The position numbers and the translations under genes were made by a program. Shown one piece after another: positions 27,976 to 38,100 of a DNA stretch of 64,000 nt. Below the pieces are notes generated by a model. It was not told the origin of the DNA. It searched no databases and saw only the letters and a list, made by a program, of their open reading frames with translations. The DNA is from Marinobacter salinexigens. Its GTDB lineage: Bacteria > Pseudomonadota > Gammaproteobacteria > Pseudomonadales > Oleiphilaceae. Every line of letters starts with the position of its first letter. Positions within the stretch are counted from its first letter, which is position 1. The stretch is taken from the NCBI RefSeq assembly GCF_008370345.1, contig NZ_VTUU01000005.1, positions 1-64,000 on the forward strand, given 5' to 3'.

Positions 27976-28948
27976 TCTGCATCACGCCGAAGGTCTTTCA
28001 TACCAGGCACCGCCGGAAATCGTCCGGGCCCTGGGGCGTGTGGCTGTGTTTATGGGGGGAGACTCGGCCGAGCGGGACGTGTCCCTGAAAAGCGGGAAGG
28101 CCGTACTGGCAGCTTTACAGTCAGCGGGTGTCGATGCCTTCCCTCTGGATGTGCAGGGCTGCCTTCTGAAAACAGTTGAGAACCCGGAGTTTGACCGTGT
28201 GTTCATAGCACTTCACGGGCGTGGAGGCGAGGATGGAACGTTGCAGGCCATTCTGTCTCAGGCGGGTATTCCTTATACCGGGAGCGAGATGCCAGCGTCA
28301 GCACTGGCGATGGACAAGTTGCGCAGCAAGTACGTGTTTGAAGGCTTTGGATTGCCGACTCCGCGCTTCCGGACAATGACCGGGGAGGGCGAGGCTGAGC
28401 AGATCATCAGTGAGCTGAAGCCGCCGCTGAGTGTGAAACCGGCCCATGAGGGATCAAGTATCGGTATCCGCAAGGTGAACACGGCGGTTGAACTTGCCGA
28501 AGCTTATCGGGAAGCGGAACAGCTTGATACTCAGGTTCTGGTGGAAGAATGGATCGAGGGGCCTGAGTTCACCGTCAGCCTGTTGCAGGATCAGGCACTG
28601 CCCGCCATTGGCCTCAGGGCGAGCACGGACCATGTGTTCTACGACTACGAAGCCAAATATCTGGCAGACGATACCAACTACCGGATTCCCTGCGGTTTGG
28701 CGCCCGACGATGAGGTTCGTTTGCAGCATCTGGCACTTGAGGCGTTCCGGGTGCTGGGTTGTCGCACCTGGGGGCGTGTGGATGTGATGCAGGATCAGGA
28801 TGGCCAGTTCTGGTTGCTCGAAGTGAATACCGTGCCGGGCATGACCGATCATAGCCTCGTGCCTATGGCCGCTCGTGCAGCGGGTATCGGATTTGAAGAG
28901 CTGGTAGTGCGTATTTTGCGCGACACCCTGGAGGATGCCGATGCTTGA
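27968..28948 (+). CDS. ddlB: D-alanine:D-alanine ligase
   Basis: ATP-grasp ligase that makes the D-Ala-D-Ala dipeptide used by MurF. It has 326 residues from the ATG at 27968 (CAGGAG nine bases upstream). N-terminal [31 protein letters not shown], the Lys-containing [11 protein letters not shown] loop and [17 protein letters not shown] at the metal site are intact. It overlaps murC and ftsQ by eight bases each. Confidence 0.96.
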   Translation: MTDLHHAEGLSYQAPPEIVRALGRVAVFMGGDSAERDVSLKSGKAVLAALQSAGVDAFPLDVQGCLLKTVENPEFDRVFIALHGRGGEDGTLQAILSQAGIPYTGSEMPASALAMDKLRSKYVFEGFGLPTPRFRTMTGEGEAEQIISELKPPLSVKPAHEGSSIGIRKVNTAVELAEAYREAEQLDTQVLVEEWIEGPEFTVSLLQDQALPAIGLRASTDHVFYDYEAKYLADDTNYRIPCGLAPDDEVRLQHLALEAFRVLGCRTWGRVDVMQDQDGQFWLLEVNTVPGMTDHSLVPMAARAAGIGFEELVVRILRDTLEDADA

Positions 28949-29780
28949 GACACTGCTGATCCGGAGCCGGGCGATTCCGTCCGAGCCCCCGCGGCGCCGG
29001 GGGGCAACGTCCCTCGAACCCGATCGGGACCGGTTTGGCGTGCTCAAGGCTGTGTTGGCGGCAGTGCCCTGGCTGCAGGTTGGATTGGGGACACTTATTG
29101 TTATGTTGGCGGCCCTGGTGCCCTGGGGAACGGGAAAGGTGTTGGGTGCGATGGATCAGCAGATTGTCGCGGTCGACGTAAATGGCGAGTTTGTGGGTGA
29201 CACTCGCAGCAACATCGAGCGGGCAGCGTCCCAATGGATCGGCCAGAGCTACTTCTCGACCGATCTTTCGGAGATCAAAGCGGGTCTGGAACAGCGTCCC
29301 TGGGTGGAATCTGCAGCCGTACGCAGGGTCTGGCCTGGCCGGCTGGTGATCAATATCCGCGAGAAGAAGCCGCTGGCCTATTGGACCGATGGTCGTCTGG
29401 TGAGTCGCACTGGAGAGTTGTTCTCGCCCGGGAACCCGGAAGTAGCGGGCAACCTGCCGCGTTTGGCAGGCCCGGACGAACGGGTTCGGGATGTGATCCG
29501 GATGGCGCAGGGTATGAACGACAAGCTGGTTAGCCACGGTTTGCTGTTTGCCGGCCTCTCCCTGGAGAAACGGGGTGCGTGGACGCTGGAGCTGGGCAAT
29601 GGCATTCAGGTCGTTCTGGGCAGAGATCAGGTGGAACAGCGCTTCGATCGGTTTATTGCAGTGTACGAGACCCGACTGGAGTCCCGGTCGGATGAAGTCA
29701 GTCGGGTCGATGCCCGTTACACCAATGGTGTGGCGGTGCAGTGGAAGTCCGAGGTGTCGGCTTCCGGTCCGAAATCATAG
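28941..29780 (+). CDS. ftsQ: cell division protein FtsQ
   Basis: Bitopic divisome protein that recruits FtsL-FtsB. From the ATG at 28941 it has 279 residues: a basic cytoplasmic tail, one membrane helix (about 45-65), then a POTRA domain beginning near IVAVDVNGEF and the FtsQ beta domain. The ATG at 28935 sits directly on the GGAGG (28930-28934); 28941 has the right six-base spacing. It overlaps ddlB by eight bases. Confidence 0.95.
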   Translation: MLETLLIRSRAIPSEPPRRRGATSLEPDRDRFGVLKAVLAAVPWLQVGLGTLIVMLAALVPWGTGKVLGAMDQQIVAVDVNGEFVGDTRSNIERAASQWIGQSYFSTDLSEIKAGLEQRPWVESAAVRRVWPGRLVINIREKKPLAYWTDGRLVSRTGELFSPGNPEVAGNLPRLAGPDERVRDVIRMAQGMNDKLVSHGLLFAGLSLEKRGAWTLELGNGIQVVLGRDQVEQRFDRFIAVYETRLESRSDEVSRVDARYTNGVAVQWKSEVSASGPKS

Positions 29781-29816
29781 AAACGGTTAATTCAGACCTA
29801 CGGTTTGGTGAAATAC

Positions 29817-31052
29817 ATGTCATCGGTTGAAACGGAAAACATGATAGTCGGCCTCGATATCGGAACCTCGAAGGTGGTTGCGATTGTCGGCAAGCGCAAA
29901 ATGGACGGCTCCATCGAAGTGGTGGGTATCGGTTCCCATCCCTCCCGGGGGCTGAAGCGCGGTGTGGTGGTGAACATTGAGACCACTGTGCAGGCGATCC
30001 AGCGCGCAGTGGAAGAGGCAGAGTTGATGGCAGGATGCCGGATTCACTCGGTGTATGCCGGTATTGCAGGCAGCCACATCAAGAGCCTCAACTCCCATGG
30101 CATCGTAGCTATCCGTGACCGAGAGGTGACTCAGGCCGATATAGACCGGGTGATTGATGCGGCCCAGGCTGTGGCCATCCCGGCTGATCAGAAAATTCTG
30201 CATATTCTGCCGCAGGAATTTGTGATTGATAGCCAGGAGGGCATAAAGGAGCCCATGGGGATGTCTGGCGTTCGTCTGGAGGCCAAGGTTCACCTGGTGA
30301 CGTGTGCGGTCAACGCAGCTCAGAATATCGAAAAGTGCGTCCAGCGCTGTGGTCTTGAAGTGGACGACATCATTCTGGAACAGCTTGCCTCCAGTCACGC
30401 GATTCTCACTGAGGATGAAAAAGAACTCGGTGTCTGTGTGGTTGATATCGGTGGTGGCACCACGGATATCGCGGTGTTTACCGGTGGCGCGATTCGGCAC
30501 ACCGCGGTGATTCCTATTGCCGGTGATCAGGTGACCAACGACATCGCCATGGCGCTCAGAACTCCGACCCAGAACGCCGAAGAAATCAAAATCAAGTATG
30601 CCTGCGCGCTGACCCAGCTGGCGGGTGCTGATGAAACCATCAAGGTACCCAGTGTGGGCGACCGTGCGCCGCGGGATCTGTCCCGCCAGGCTCTCGCTGA
30701 GGTTGTGGAGCCGCGCTACGAAGAGCTTTTCACTCTGGTGCAGTCCGAGCTACGCCGTTCCGGATTTGAAGACCTGATTCCGGCGGGCATCGTAATTACA
30801 GGCGGTTCCTCCACCATGGAAGGGGTGGTGGAACTGGCCGAGGAAATCTTCCATATGCCGGTCCGGCTGGCCTGCCCGCAGGCGGTCTCCGGCATGACGG
30901 AAGTGGTCAACAACCCGATATACGCCACAGGCGTCGGATTGTTGATCCATGGCTTCCGCCAGATGGATCTGGGGCAGGAGCCGGTGCTCAAGGGGGAGGA
31001 TGCACCCTCGCTTGTAGAGCGCATGAAAGCCTGGTTTACCGGTCACTTCTGA
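29817..31052 (+). CDS. ftsA: cell division protein FtsA
   Basis: Actin-like ATPase that tethers FtsZ to the membrane, about 411 residues. Phosphate-1 loop VGLDIGTSKVVAIVG, the phosphate-2 segment CVVDIGGGTTDIAVF and ITGGSSTMEGVVELAE are clear. The C-terminus (SLVERMKAWFTGHF) is the amphipathic membrane-targeting helix. A TTG at 29805 is an alternative start; ATG 29817 has GGTG six bases upstream. A 98-base gap leads to ftsZ. Confidence 0.97.
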   Translation: MSSVETENMIVGLDIGTSKVVAIVGKRKMDGSIEVVGIGSHPSRGLKRGVVVNIETTVQAIQRAVEEAELMAGCRIHSVYAGIAGSHIKSLNSHGIVAIRDREVTQADIDRVIDAAQAVAIPADQKILHILPQEFVIDSQEGIKEPMGMSGVRLEAKVHLVTCAVNAAQNIEKCVQRCGLEVDDIILEQLASSHAILTEDEKELGVCVVDIGGGTTDIAVFTGGAIRHTAVIPIAGDQVTNDIAMALRTPTQNAEEIKIKYACALTQLAGADETIKVPSVGDRAPRDLSRQALAEVVEPRYEELFTLVQSELRRSGFEDLIPAGIVITGGSSTMEGVVELAEEIFHMPVRLACPQAVSGMTEVVNNPIYATGVGLLIHGFRQMDLGQEPVLKGEDAPSLVERMKAWFTGHF

Positions 31053-31150
31053 CGGCGGGCCAGTAAGTAGAAAACGAAGGTATCTCGAAAACACAATCTC
31101 GAATAAACAGCCTGGTACAAGGCTGGAAAACAGCACGAAGGAGTAGGGAA

Positions 31151-32308
31151 ATGTTTGAACTAGTCGATAATGTCCAGCAAAACGCTGTCATTAAAGTCGT
31201 TGGTGTCGGTGGTGGCGGTGGCAACGCCGTACGCCACATGCTTAACAGCGATATTGAGGGTGTGGAATTTATCTGCGCCAATACTGATGCCCAGGCGCTC
31301 ACTGATATGGACGCCCGTCAGATCATCCAGCTGGGTGGTAACATCACCAAGGGACTGGGTGCGGGTGCCAACCCGGAAGTAGGACGTCAGTCTGCTCTGG
31401 AAGACCGGGATCGTATCGCTGAGTCCCTCAAGGGTGCGGATATGGTCTTCATCACTGCCGGTATGGGTGGTGGCACGGGTACGGGTGCTGCTCCGGTTGT
31501 TGCCGATGTGGCCCGGGAACTGGGTATCCTGACCGTAGCGGTTGTTACCAAGCCATTCCAGTTTGAAGGTGGCAAGCGGATGAGCGTTGCCGAATCCGGC
31601 CTGAAGGAACTGGAAGAGACCGTAGACTCTCTGATTACGATTCCGAATGAAAAACTGCTGGCGGTCATGGGTAAGAAAACCAGCCTGCTGGATGCGTTTG
31701 CCGCAGCGAATGACGTGCTGCTTGGCGCGGTGCAGGGTATTGCCGACCTGATTACCCGCAACGGTATGATCAACGTCGACTTTGCTGACGTAAAAACGGT
31801 TATGTCCGAGATGGGCATGGCGATGATGGGTACCGCCCGTGCCACTGGCGAGAACCGTGCTCGGGAAGCGGCGGAAGCGGCTGTCCGCAGTCCTCTGCTG
31901 GAAGATGTCAACCTGCAGGGCGCGAAGGGTATCCTGGTCAACATCACCGCGGGTATGGACCTGAACCTGGGCGAATTCTCCGAGGTGGGAGATATCGTTC
32001 GCGAATTTGCGTCTGATGCCGCGACCGTTGTGGTTGGTACCGTAATCGATCCGGAAATGACCGAAGAGCTGAAGGTGACCGTTGTTGCCACCGGTCTGGG
32101 CGGTGATCGTGAGAAGCCAACCAAGGTCGTTGACAATACCCGTACCCTGGATGGTACCACCGACTATAACCAGTTGGATCGGCCTGCTGTGCTGCGTCGC
32201 CGGGCGGTATCCCATGGTAATGTGGCCATCGATCAGAGCAAAGAAAGCGAAGAGCAAGGCGTGGACTATCTCGATATTCCCGCATTCCTTCGCCGTCAGG
32301 CTGACTGA
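31151..32308 (+). CDS. ftsZ: cell division protein FtsZ
   Basis: Tubulin-like GTPase that forms the Z ring, 385 residues. The nucleotide signature [13 protein letters not shown] is at about 105-117, with the N-terminal [12 protein letters not shown] and the synergy segment [11 protein letters not shown]. The C-terminal linker is about 55 residues and ends in the conserved tail [11 protein letters not shown], which binds FtsA, ZipA and other partners. Last gene of the dcw cluster; lpxC follows after a 216-base gap. Confidence 0.98.
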   Translation: MFELVDNVQQNAVIKVVGVGGGGGNAVRHMLNSDIEGVEFICANTDAQALTDMDARQIIQLGGNITKGLGAGANPEVGRQSALEDRDRIAESLKGADMVFITAGMGGGTGTGAAPVVADVARELGILTVAVVTKPFQFEGGKRMSVAESGLKELEETVDSLITIPNEKLLAVMGKKTSLLDAFAAANDVLLGAVQGIADLITRNGMINVDFADVKTVMSEMGMAMMGTARATGENRAREAAEAAVRSPLLEDVNLQGAKGILVNITAGMDLNLGEFSEVGDIVREFASDAATVVVGTVIDPEMTEELKVTVVATGLGGDREKPTKVVDNTRTLDGTTDYNQLDRPAVLRRRAVSHGNVAIDQSKESEEQGVDYLDIPAFLRRQAD

Positions 32309-32524
32309 TAACCTGTCCTCAGTTTGCTCCGGCGAGGCCTCAGTTCAGGGGGCCTTCGAAGCTTTAGCCGAGAGCGTGAAGTGAGGCAGCGAACCATTAA
32401 GGGTGACTATTGTTGTATTTAAGTAAAGTCATCCTGGTTAAATGGTGCTCAGTCTTGGATTCTGGTATTCTCCGGGCATATTTTTGCTCAGATTACCGAT
32501 AATTTGTGACGGAATGATGAACCG

Positions 32525-33442
32525 ATGATCAGACAACGGACACTCAAAAACACCATCCGTGCGACCGGCGTTGGCCTGCATTCGGGGGAGAAGGTTTACC
32601 TGACCCTCAAGCCAGCCCCGGTTGACACAGGCATCATCTTCCGCCGGACGGATCTGGACCCGATGGTCGAAATTCGTGCATGTGCGGAAAATGTGGGTGA
32701 GACCATGCTGTCCACGACGCTGGTAAAAGACGGTGTCCGTGTGGCGACAGTAGAGCATCTGCTCTCTGCTATGGCTGGTCTTGGTATCGATAACTGCTAT
32801 GTGGAACTTAGCGCACCGGAAGTGCCCATCATGGATGGCTCTGCCGGACCGTTTGTGTTCCTGCTGCAATCTGCCGGTATCGCCGAGCAGGAAGCGGCCA
32901 AGCGGTTTATCCGCATCAAGCGTGAAGTGACCATTGAAGAAGGCGACAAGAAGGCGACCTTCCTGCCGTTTGAAGGCTTCAAGGTCAGTTTCGGTATCGA
33001 CTTTGACCACCCGGTCTTCAAGGGCCGTGCGCAGACCGCCACTGTCGACTTCTCCAGCACTTCTTTTGTCAAGGAAGTGAGCCGCGCCCGGACTTTCGGA
33101 TTCATGCGTGATATCGAGAAGTTGCGTGCGATGAATCTGGCGTTGGGTGGCAGTGTCGACAACGCGATTGTGGTTGATGACTACAAGATTCTGAACGAAG
33201 ACGGTCTTCGTTACGATGACGAGTTCGTCAAGCACAAGGTGCTGGACGCCATCGGTGATCTTTACCTGTTGGGCAACAGTCTGATTGGTGAGTTCCGTGG
33301 TGCGAAATCCGGTCACGACCTGAATAATAAGCTGCTACGTAAGCTCAAGGCTGAAGAGGATGCGTGGGAAGTGGTTACCTTTGATGATGAGGCCACTGCC
33401 CCGATTTCCTATATGAAGCCGGTGCTTGCGGCCCAGGCTTAA
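32525..33442 (+). CDS. lpxC: UDP-3-O-acyl-N-acetylglucosamine deacetylase
   Basis: Zinc enzyme for the committed step of lipid A synthesis, 305 residues. Zinc ligands H78 ([10 protein letters not shown]), H237 and D241 ([10 protein letters not shown]) are in place, as are the catalytic E77 and the general-acid H264 (SGHDLNN). The 216-base gap after ftsZ has a weak promoter-like TTGGAT-N17-ATATTT near 32454, so lpxC may be transcribed separately. It converges on dciA, with both stop codons in a short dyad. Confidence 0.98.
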   Translation: MIRQRTLKNTIRATGVGLHSGEKVYLTLKPAPVDTGIIFRRTDLDPMVEIRACAENVGETMLSTTLVKDGVRVATVEHLLSAMAGLGIDNCYVELSAPEVPIMDGSAGPFVFLLQSAGIAEQEAAKRFIRIKREVTIEEGDKKATFLPFEGFKVSFGIDFDHPVFKGRAQTATVDFSSTSFVKEVSRARTFGFMRDIEKLRAMNLALGGSVDNAIVVDDYKILNEDGLRYDDEFVKHKVLDAIGDLYLLGNSLIGEFRGAKSGHDLNNKLLRKLKAEEDAWEVVTFDDEATAPISYMKPVLAAQA

Positions 33443-33453
33443 AGCAGGACGCT

Positions 33454-33876
33454 TTAATCCCGGACGTGGCTTGCGAGTTTTTCGAGAACCTCGCGTAGTT
33501 TTGCATCCTTCGTGTGCCCGGCTTCCTCTTTGAGGAGTCGGGCATTTTCTTTGCTGAGAGGTTCGCGCCGCACTGGAGTTTTTTCCCGGTATCGCGGTGG
33601 TGCAACTTTTACGCGCAGTTTCCAGACATACTGGAACGCTTCGATTTCCCGTACCCGTTGCATAATCTCGTGTTGGCGAAAGCGGATCTGGCTCGCCTTG
33701 CCGGCATTTTCTGCCGACAATACCAGCTCTCCTTCCTTGAAACTGACAAAACGGGTTCCGCCCCGGAGATTGTCGGGAATTACCTCTAGCAACAGGTCCT
33801 CTGCTCGCCGGTGCAGCTCGGCTTTCGCCACGAGTTCGTTGAGTGCCCGTGTGCCTTTGAGATTGTCGAAGGTCAT
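33454..33876 (-). CDS. dciA: DciA-like DUF721 protein (replicative helicase loader)
   Basis: About 140 residues from the ATG at 33876. The N-terminal DUF721 domain is recognisable (LNELVAKAELHRRAEDLLLEVIPDNLRGGTRFVSFKEGELVLSA...). The C-terminal 40 residues are basic and likely flexible. DciA interacts with DnaB and stands in for DnaC in most bacteria. The position between lpxC and secA, next to an M23 peptidase, is the one known in Pseudomonas and Vibrio. An upstream start at 33951 is possible but poorly supported. Confidence 0.85.
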   Translation of the reverse strand: MTFDNLKGTRALNELVAKAELHRRAEDLLLEVIPDNLRGGTRFVSFKEGELVLSAENAGKASQIRFRQHEIMQRVREIEAFQYVWKLRVKVAPPRYREKTPVRREPLSKENARLLKEEAGHTKDAKLREVLEKLASHVRD

Positions 33877-34136
33877 TTTCTGATCACTTTTCCGGAGGAT
33901 GACGGCGTTTTTACTCGACGGCCCTGTTAACGATTGGTTACACTTCGGCACGGTTTATGCGTAGTGCCTTTATTACATTCGTTTTACCTTGTGTGTAACG
34001 AGTGTGTCTACCGGGCGCTACGATTTTTCAGTACGTAGTTGTTGTCATGGATGGCAAGCCCGCTCGGATATTTTTCTCGCAGCGCAACACTACAGGACGC
34101 AAGGGTTGCGATTCATTGATGAAGTCTGAAGACAAC

Positions 34137-35072
34137 ATGAATATTATCTTCGTTGGCAAACACCACGGGAAGTCTCGCGTTCTGAGCCTGAGTTGGCCGG
34201 TTGCTGCGGCACTGTTATTCCTCGTGCTGGCGACTCTGGCGGCCGCGGGTTGGGCCGGATACCAGGCGGCCGTTCACCAGGCAATGGCCGCAGAACCGAC
34301 CCCCTCTGAACTGGTATCCTATTGGCAAAACCGTTTGGAGGAACAGAAGGCAGAACTGGCGGATGTGGAGCTGAATGCTCAACAGCAGATCGATGCGCTG
34401 ACGTTGCGCCTTGGTGAAATCCAGGGGCGAATGTTGCGATTGGATGCGTTGGGGCAGCGCTTCGTCGAATCCGGTATTGTCGCCAGCGAAGAGTTTAATT
34501 TTGAAGAGCCAGCGGCGATGGGCGGGCCTGAAGACAGTGCTGCTAAAGAGTCCTTCACCGCTCCGGCTTTAACTACCTTGATTGAGCGAATGGAAGCCCA
34601 GTTGGCTGACAGGGAGCAGCAGTTACGTTTGCTGGATGAATTGGCTTCCCAGCAGAAGTTGGAAGATGAAATGTACGTTGAAGGCCGTCCGATTACCTGG
34701 GGATGGCTGTCATCGAAATACGGTTATCGTTCAGACCCGTTTACCGGTAAGCGTACGTGGCACAACGGTGTGGATCTTGCTGGCAAGGAAGGAAGTGACA
34801 TTATTTCCGTCGCTGGCGGTGTTGTAACCTGGGCGGGCGAACGCTACGGCTACGGAAATCTTGTGGAAATCGACCACGGAGATGGCCTGGTCACTCGTTA
34901 CGGCCACTGCAAAACCGTGAAGGTGAAAGTGGGTGATGTTGTACAGAAGGGTGAGGTCGTTGCCCTGATGGGGAGTACTGGCCGGTCAACAGGGCCTCAC
35001 GTCCACTTTGAAGTGCTGCAGAATGGCAAGGCCAAGGATCCGGTAAAGTACATCGCACGGGCGAATCGTTAA
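34137..35072 (+). CDS. M23 family metallopeptidase (LytM domain)
   Basis: A 311-residue membrane-anchored protein: short N-terminus (MNIIFVGKHHGKSR), one membrane helix (about 21-40), a coiled-coil-like stretch, then a C-terminal LytM domain. The zinc site is complete: H209 and D213 (HNGVD), H288 and H290 (HVHFEV), so it is probably an active peptidoglycan endopeptidase rather than a degenerate EnvC/NlpD-type activator. The same gene lies before secA in Pseudomonas. Starts at 34002 and 34119 are in frame, but the family N-terminus fits 34137. Confidence 0.88.
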   Translation: MNIIFVGKHHGKSRVLSLSWPVAAALLFLVLATLAAAGWAGYQAAVHQAMAAEPTPSELVSYWQNRLEEQKAELADVELNAQQQIDALTLRLGEIQGRMLRLDALGQRFVESGIVASEEFNFEEPAAMGGPEDSAAKESFTAPALTTLIERMEAQLADREQQLRLLDELASQQKLEDEMYVEGRPITWGWLSSKYGYRSDPFTGKRTWHNGVDLAGKEGSDIISVAGGVVTWAGERYGYGNLVEIDHGDGLVTRYGHCKTVKVKVGDVVQKGEVVALMGSTGRSTGPHVHFEVLQNGKAKDPVKYIARANR

Positions 35073-35109
35073 ACCCCTTTGTCATACCTCTCATTTATTC
35101 TGCATCCTG

Positions 35110-35140
35110 CAATCTGCCACCGCTTTCCGGCGGCGGATTG
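35110..35140 (+). terminator. hairpin between the M23 gene and secA
   Basis: A 13-bp imperfect stem (CAATCTGCCACCG with CGGCGGCGGATTG; one wobble, one mismatch) without a T tract. Likely an mRNA-end structure rather than a classic terminator. Confidence 0.4.
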
Positions 35141-35186
35141 CCATATCAGTGTGTTATACAAAATCGGTAGCTGTGAGCCCTGCCTT

Positions 35187-35214
35187 TTGTCCTGTCGCTA
35201 AATAAGGTTAGAAT
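35187..35214 (+). promoter_or_regulatory. secA promoter
   Basis: TTGTCC (35187-35192), 16-base spacer, TAGAAT (35209-35214), 38 bases before the secA ATG. Four and five matches to consensus. No secM-like arrest gene is seen upstream; the preceding gene is the M23 peptidase. Confidence 0.55.
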
Positions 35215-35251
35215 GCCGGCTTCCTCCTTTTAATCAAAGAAGCAGTGGTCT

Positions 35252-37990
35252 ATGTTCACAAAGCTTGCAACCAAGATGTTCGGCAGTAAGAACGCCAGAG
35301 AAATCAAGCGAATGCGCAAGGTAGTCTCGCGCGTTAATGAGCTCGAAGAACAATTTGGGAATCTTTCTGACACCGAGTTGCAAGGCAAGACCGCTGAATT
35401 CCGTCGCCGCCTCGACGAAGGCGAATCGCTGGATGCAATCCTCCCTGAAGCCTTTGCCACTGTTCGCGAAGCTGGCCGGCGGGTCATGGGCATGCGTCAC
35501 TATGATGTCCAGCTGATCGGCGGTATCACCCTTCATGAAGGCCGGATTGCCGAGATGAAAACCGGTGAGGGTAAAACCCTTGTCGCGACGGCAGCGGTCT
35601 ACCTGAATGCGCTTCCGGGCAAGGGCGTCCACGTGGTGACCGTCAACGACTACCTGGCACGCCGGGACGCGGACTGGATGGGCAAACTGTACCGTTTCCT
35701 TGGCCTGCAGGTCGGAGTGGTTGCTTCCGGTCAACCGCCGGAAGAAAAGCGGGCGGCCTATCAGGCAGACATCACCTACGGAACCAATAACGAATTCGGA
35801 TTCGATTACCTCCGGGACAATATGGCGTTCAGCACTGAGGACAAGGTGCAGCGCGGTCTGAACTACGCCATTGTCGATGAAGTTGACTCCATCCTGATCG
35901 ATGAAGCCCGTACACCTCTGATCATCTCCGGTGCGGCTGAAGACAGCTCGAGGCTTTACCAGGCCGTTAATGCCTTGATTCCCAAGCTTGAGAAGGGCGA
36001 GGTGGTTGAGGACGGCGAGCCTACGGGCGATTTCACCATCGACGAGAAGTCCCGCCAGGTTGAGCTGACCGAAGCCGGTCATGAAAAAGTGGAAGAACTG
36101 CTGCTAGGCCAGGAGTTGTTGGGGGAAGGGGAAAGCCTCTACTCCGCTGCAAACCTGAGCCTTCTGCATCATGTGCATTCTGCCCTGCGTGCCCACCACC
36201 TGTTCCAGAAAGACGTGGACTACATTGTTCAGGGTGGACAGGTGGTCATCGTCGATGAACACACTGGCCGTACCATGCCGGGACGTCGCTGGAGCGAAGG
36301 TCTGCACCAGGCTGTGGAAGCGAAGGAAGGGGTTAAAATTCAGGCTGAAAGCCAGACCCTAGCGTCCACAACGTTCCAGAACTACTTCCGTTTGTACGAG
36401 AAGCTGGCTGGTATGACCGGTACCGCCGATACCGAAGCTTTCGAATTCCGTCAGATCTACGCGCTGGATGTGGTGGTCATTCCTCCGAACAAGCCGATTC
36501 AGCGTATCGACTATAACGACCTGGTGTATCTGAGCCAGGAAGAGAAATTCCACGCCATCATCGACGAAATCAAGGACGTAACCACCGAGGGGCGTCCGAT
36601 TCTGGTGGGTACTGCCTCTATTGAAGCGTCGGAGCTGCTGTCCATGCTGCTCAAGAAGGCGCGCATCGACCACAAGATCCTCAACGCCAAACAGCACGAA
36701 TCCGAGGCTCTGATCATTGCTCAAGCGGGTCGTCCGGGGGCAGTGACCATTGCAACTAACATGGCCGGTCGCGGTACTGACATCGTGTTAGGTGGTAACT
36801 GGGAATATGAAGTTGCCGCAATGGAGAATCCGTCAGAGGAAGAAGTGGCCCGTATCAAGGCGGAATGGACAGAGCGCCACAATCAGGTACTGGAAAATGG
36901 TGGCTTGCACATCATCGGTACCGAGCGCCATGAATCCCGGAGGATTGATAACCAGCTGCGAGGTCGTGCGGGTCGTCAGGGTGATCCGGGCTCTTCCCGT
37001 TTCTTCCTGTCTCTGGAAGACAACCTGATGCGCATCTTTGCCCCTGAACGGGTTAAGAACCTGATGCAGGCTATGGGCATGAAGAAAGGCGAGGCCATCG
37101 AGCATCGAATGGTCACCAATGCCATTGAGAAGTCTCAGCGCAAGGTGGAAGGTCGCAACTTCGACATGCGTAAGACGCTGCTGGAATATGATGACGTTGC
37201 CAATGACCAGCGTACGGTGATCTACGATCAGCGTAACGAAGTGATGGCTTCTGATGATGTGTCCGAGATGATCGACACCATCCGTGCGGATGTTGTGGAA
37301 ACGCTCATTAGTGAACATATTCCGCCCCAGAGTATGCCTGAGCAGTGGGACGTTAACGGCCTGGAATCGCAGTTGCAGTCCGAAATGGCGATCGAGCTTC
37401 CCATTCAGCAGTGGCTGGATGAGGACAAGAATCTTTATGAGGAAAATCTGCGCGAGAAGGTGCTGGAAGCTATCGTCACGACATACCGCAGCAAGGAAGA
37501 AATTGCTGGGGCAGAGCCGATGCGCAAGTTTGAAAAGCAGGTGTTCCTGCAGGTTCTGGATACGCTCTGGAAAGAGCACCTTTCCAATATGGACCACCTG
37601 CGTCGTGGTATTCACCTGCGTGGCTATGCCCAGAAAAATCCGAAGCAGGAATACAAGCGTGAGGCCTTTAACCTGTTCGAAGACATGCTTGATGCAATGA
37701 AGCGGGACGTGACGCGTATTCTGTGCCACGTGCGTGTGCAGAGCCAGGAAGAAATGGAAGAGGTCGAGCGCCGCCGCAAGCAGGAACTGGAACAGGAGCT
37801 GGCGCGGGCCCGTATGCGTCACGATGAAACCAGTGCTACTGCAGAGAGCGGTGCTGAGGAGGACAACCAGGGCCAGCAACAGACGACTCCTGAAACCTTC
37901 GTCCGACAGGAGCGAAAGGTCGGGCGAAACGAGCCGTGTCCTTGCGGGTCCGGTAAGAAATACAAGCAGTGTCACGGCAAGATTGCCTGA
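35252..37990 (+). CDS. secA: preprotein translocase ATPase SecA
   Basis: Motor of Sec-dependent export, 912 residues. Walker A in [11 protein letters not shown] (about 102-112), Walker B region [17 protein letters not shown], the second ATPase lobe ending in [23 protein letters not shown], then helical scaffold and wing domains. The acidic/Gln-rich linker leads to the zinc-binding tail, with C896, C898, C907 and H908, which binds SecB. Length is normal. Confidence 0.98.
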   Translation: MFTKLATKMFGSKNAREIKRMRKVVSRVNELEEQFGNLSDTELQGKTAEFRRRLDEGESLDAILPEAFATVREAGRRVMGMRHYDVQLIGGITLHEGRIAEMKTGEGKTLVATAAVYLNALPGKGVHVVTVNDYLARRDADWMGKLYRFLGLQVGVVASGQPPEEKRAAYQADITYGTNNEFGFDYLRDNMAFSTEDKVQRGLNYAIVDEVDSILIDEARTPLIISGAAEDSSRLYQAVNALIPKLEKGEVVEDGEPTGDFTIDEKSRQVELTEAGHEKVEELLLGQELLGEGESLYSAANLSLLHHVHSALRAHHLFQKDVDYIVQGGQVVIVDEHTGRTMPGRRWSEGLHQAVEAKEGVKIQAESQTLASTTFQNYFRLYEKLAGMTGTADTEAFEFRQIYALDVVVIPPNKPIQRIDYNDLVYLSQEEKFHAIIDEIKDVTTEGRPILVGTASIEASELLSMLLKKARIDHKILNAKQHESEALIIAQAGRPGAVTIATNMAGRGTDIVLGGNWEYEVAAMENPSEEEVARIKAEWTERHNQVLENGGLHIIGTERHESRRIDNQLRGRAGRQGDPGSSRFFLSLEDNLMRIFAPERVKNLMQAMGMKKGEAIEHRMVTNAIEKSQRKVEGRNFDMRKTLLEYDDVANDQRTVIYDQRNEVMASDDVSEMIDTIRADVVETLISEHIPPQSMPEQWDVNGLESQLQSEMAIELPIQQWLDEDKNLYEENLREKVLEAIVTTYRSKEEIAGAEPMRKFEKQVFLQVLDTLWKEHLSNMDHLRRGIHLRGYAQKNPKQEYKREAFNLFEDMLDAMKRDVTRILCHVRVQSQEEMEEVERRRKQELEQELARARMRHDETSATAESGAEEDNQGQQQTTPETFVRQERKVGRNEPCPCGSGKKYKQCHGKIA

Positions 37991-38017
37991 ACGTCTGACA
38001 CTGGATTGATACTCAAG

Positions 38018-38052
38018 ACCCGCAACCCGACCTGATCGGGCTGCGGGTTTTT
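38018..38052 (+). terminator. secA terminator
   Basis: Stem ACCCGCAACCCGA (38018-38030) with TCGGGCTGCGGGT (38036-38048), one mismatch, then a T tract. It closes secA before argJ. Confidence 0.88.
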
Positions 38053-38100
38053 CCGTTATAGATTCGCCGAATATCGGCATTGTTATTGAGGAGTTGCAGC

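Noticed and set aside
31160..32257. Minus-strand frame of 365 codons
   Set aside because: Antisense to ftsZ with its conserved GTPase motif. Shadow frame.
33439..33457. Short dyad TTAAAGC-AGGAC-GCTTTAA at the lpxC/dciA stop codons, as a terminator
   Set aside because: The stem is short, AT-rich and has no T tract. It arises because two stop codons face each other.
36833..38080. Minus-strand frame of 415 codons
   Set aside because: Antisense to secA, with no recognisable domain. Shadow frame.
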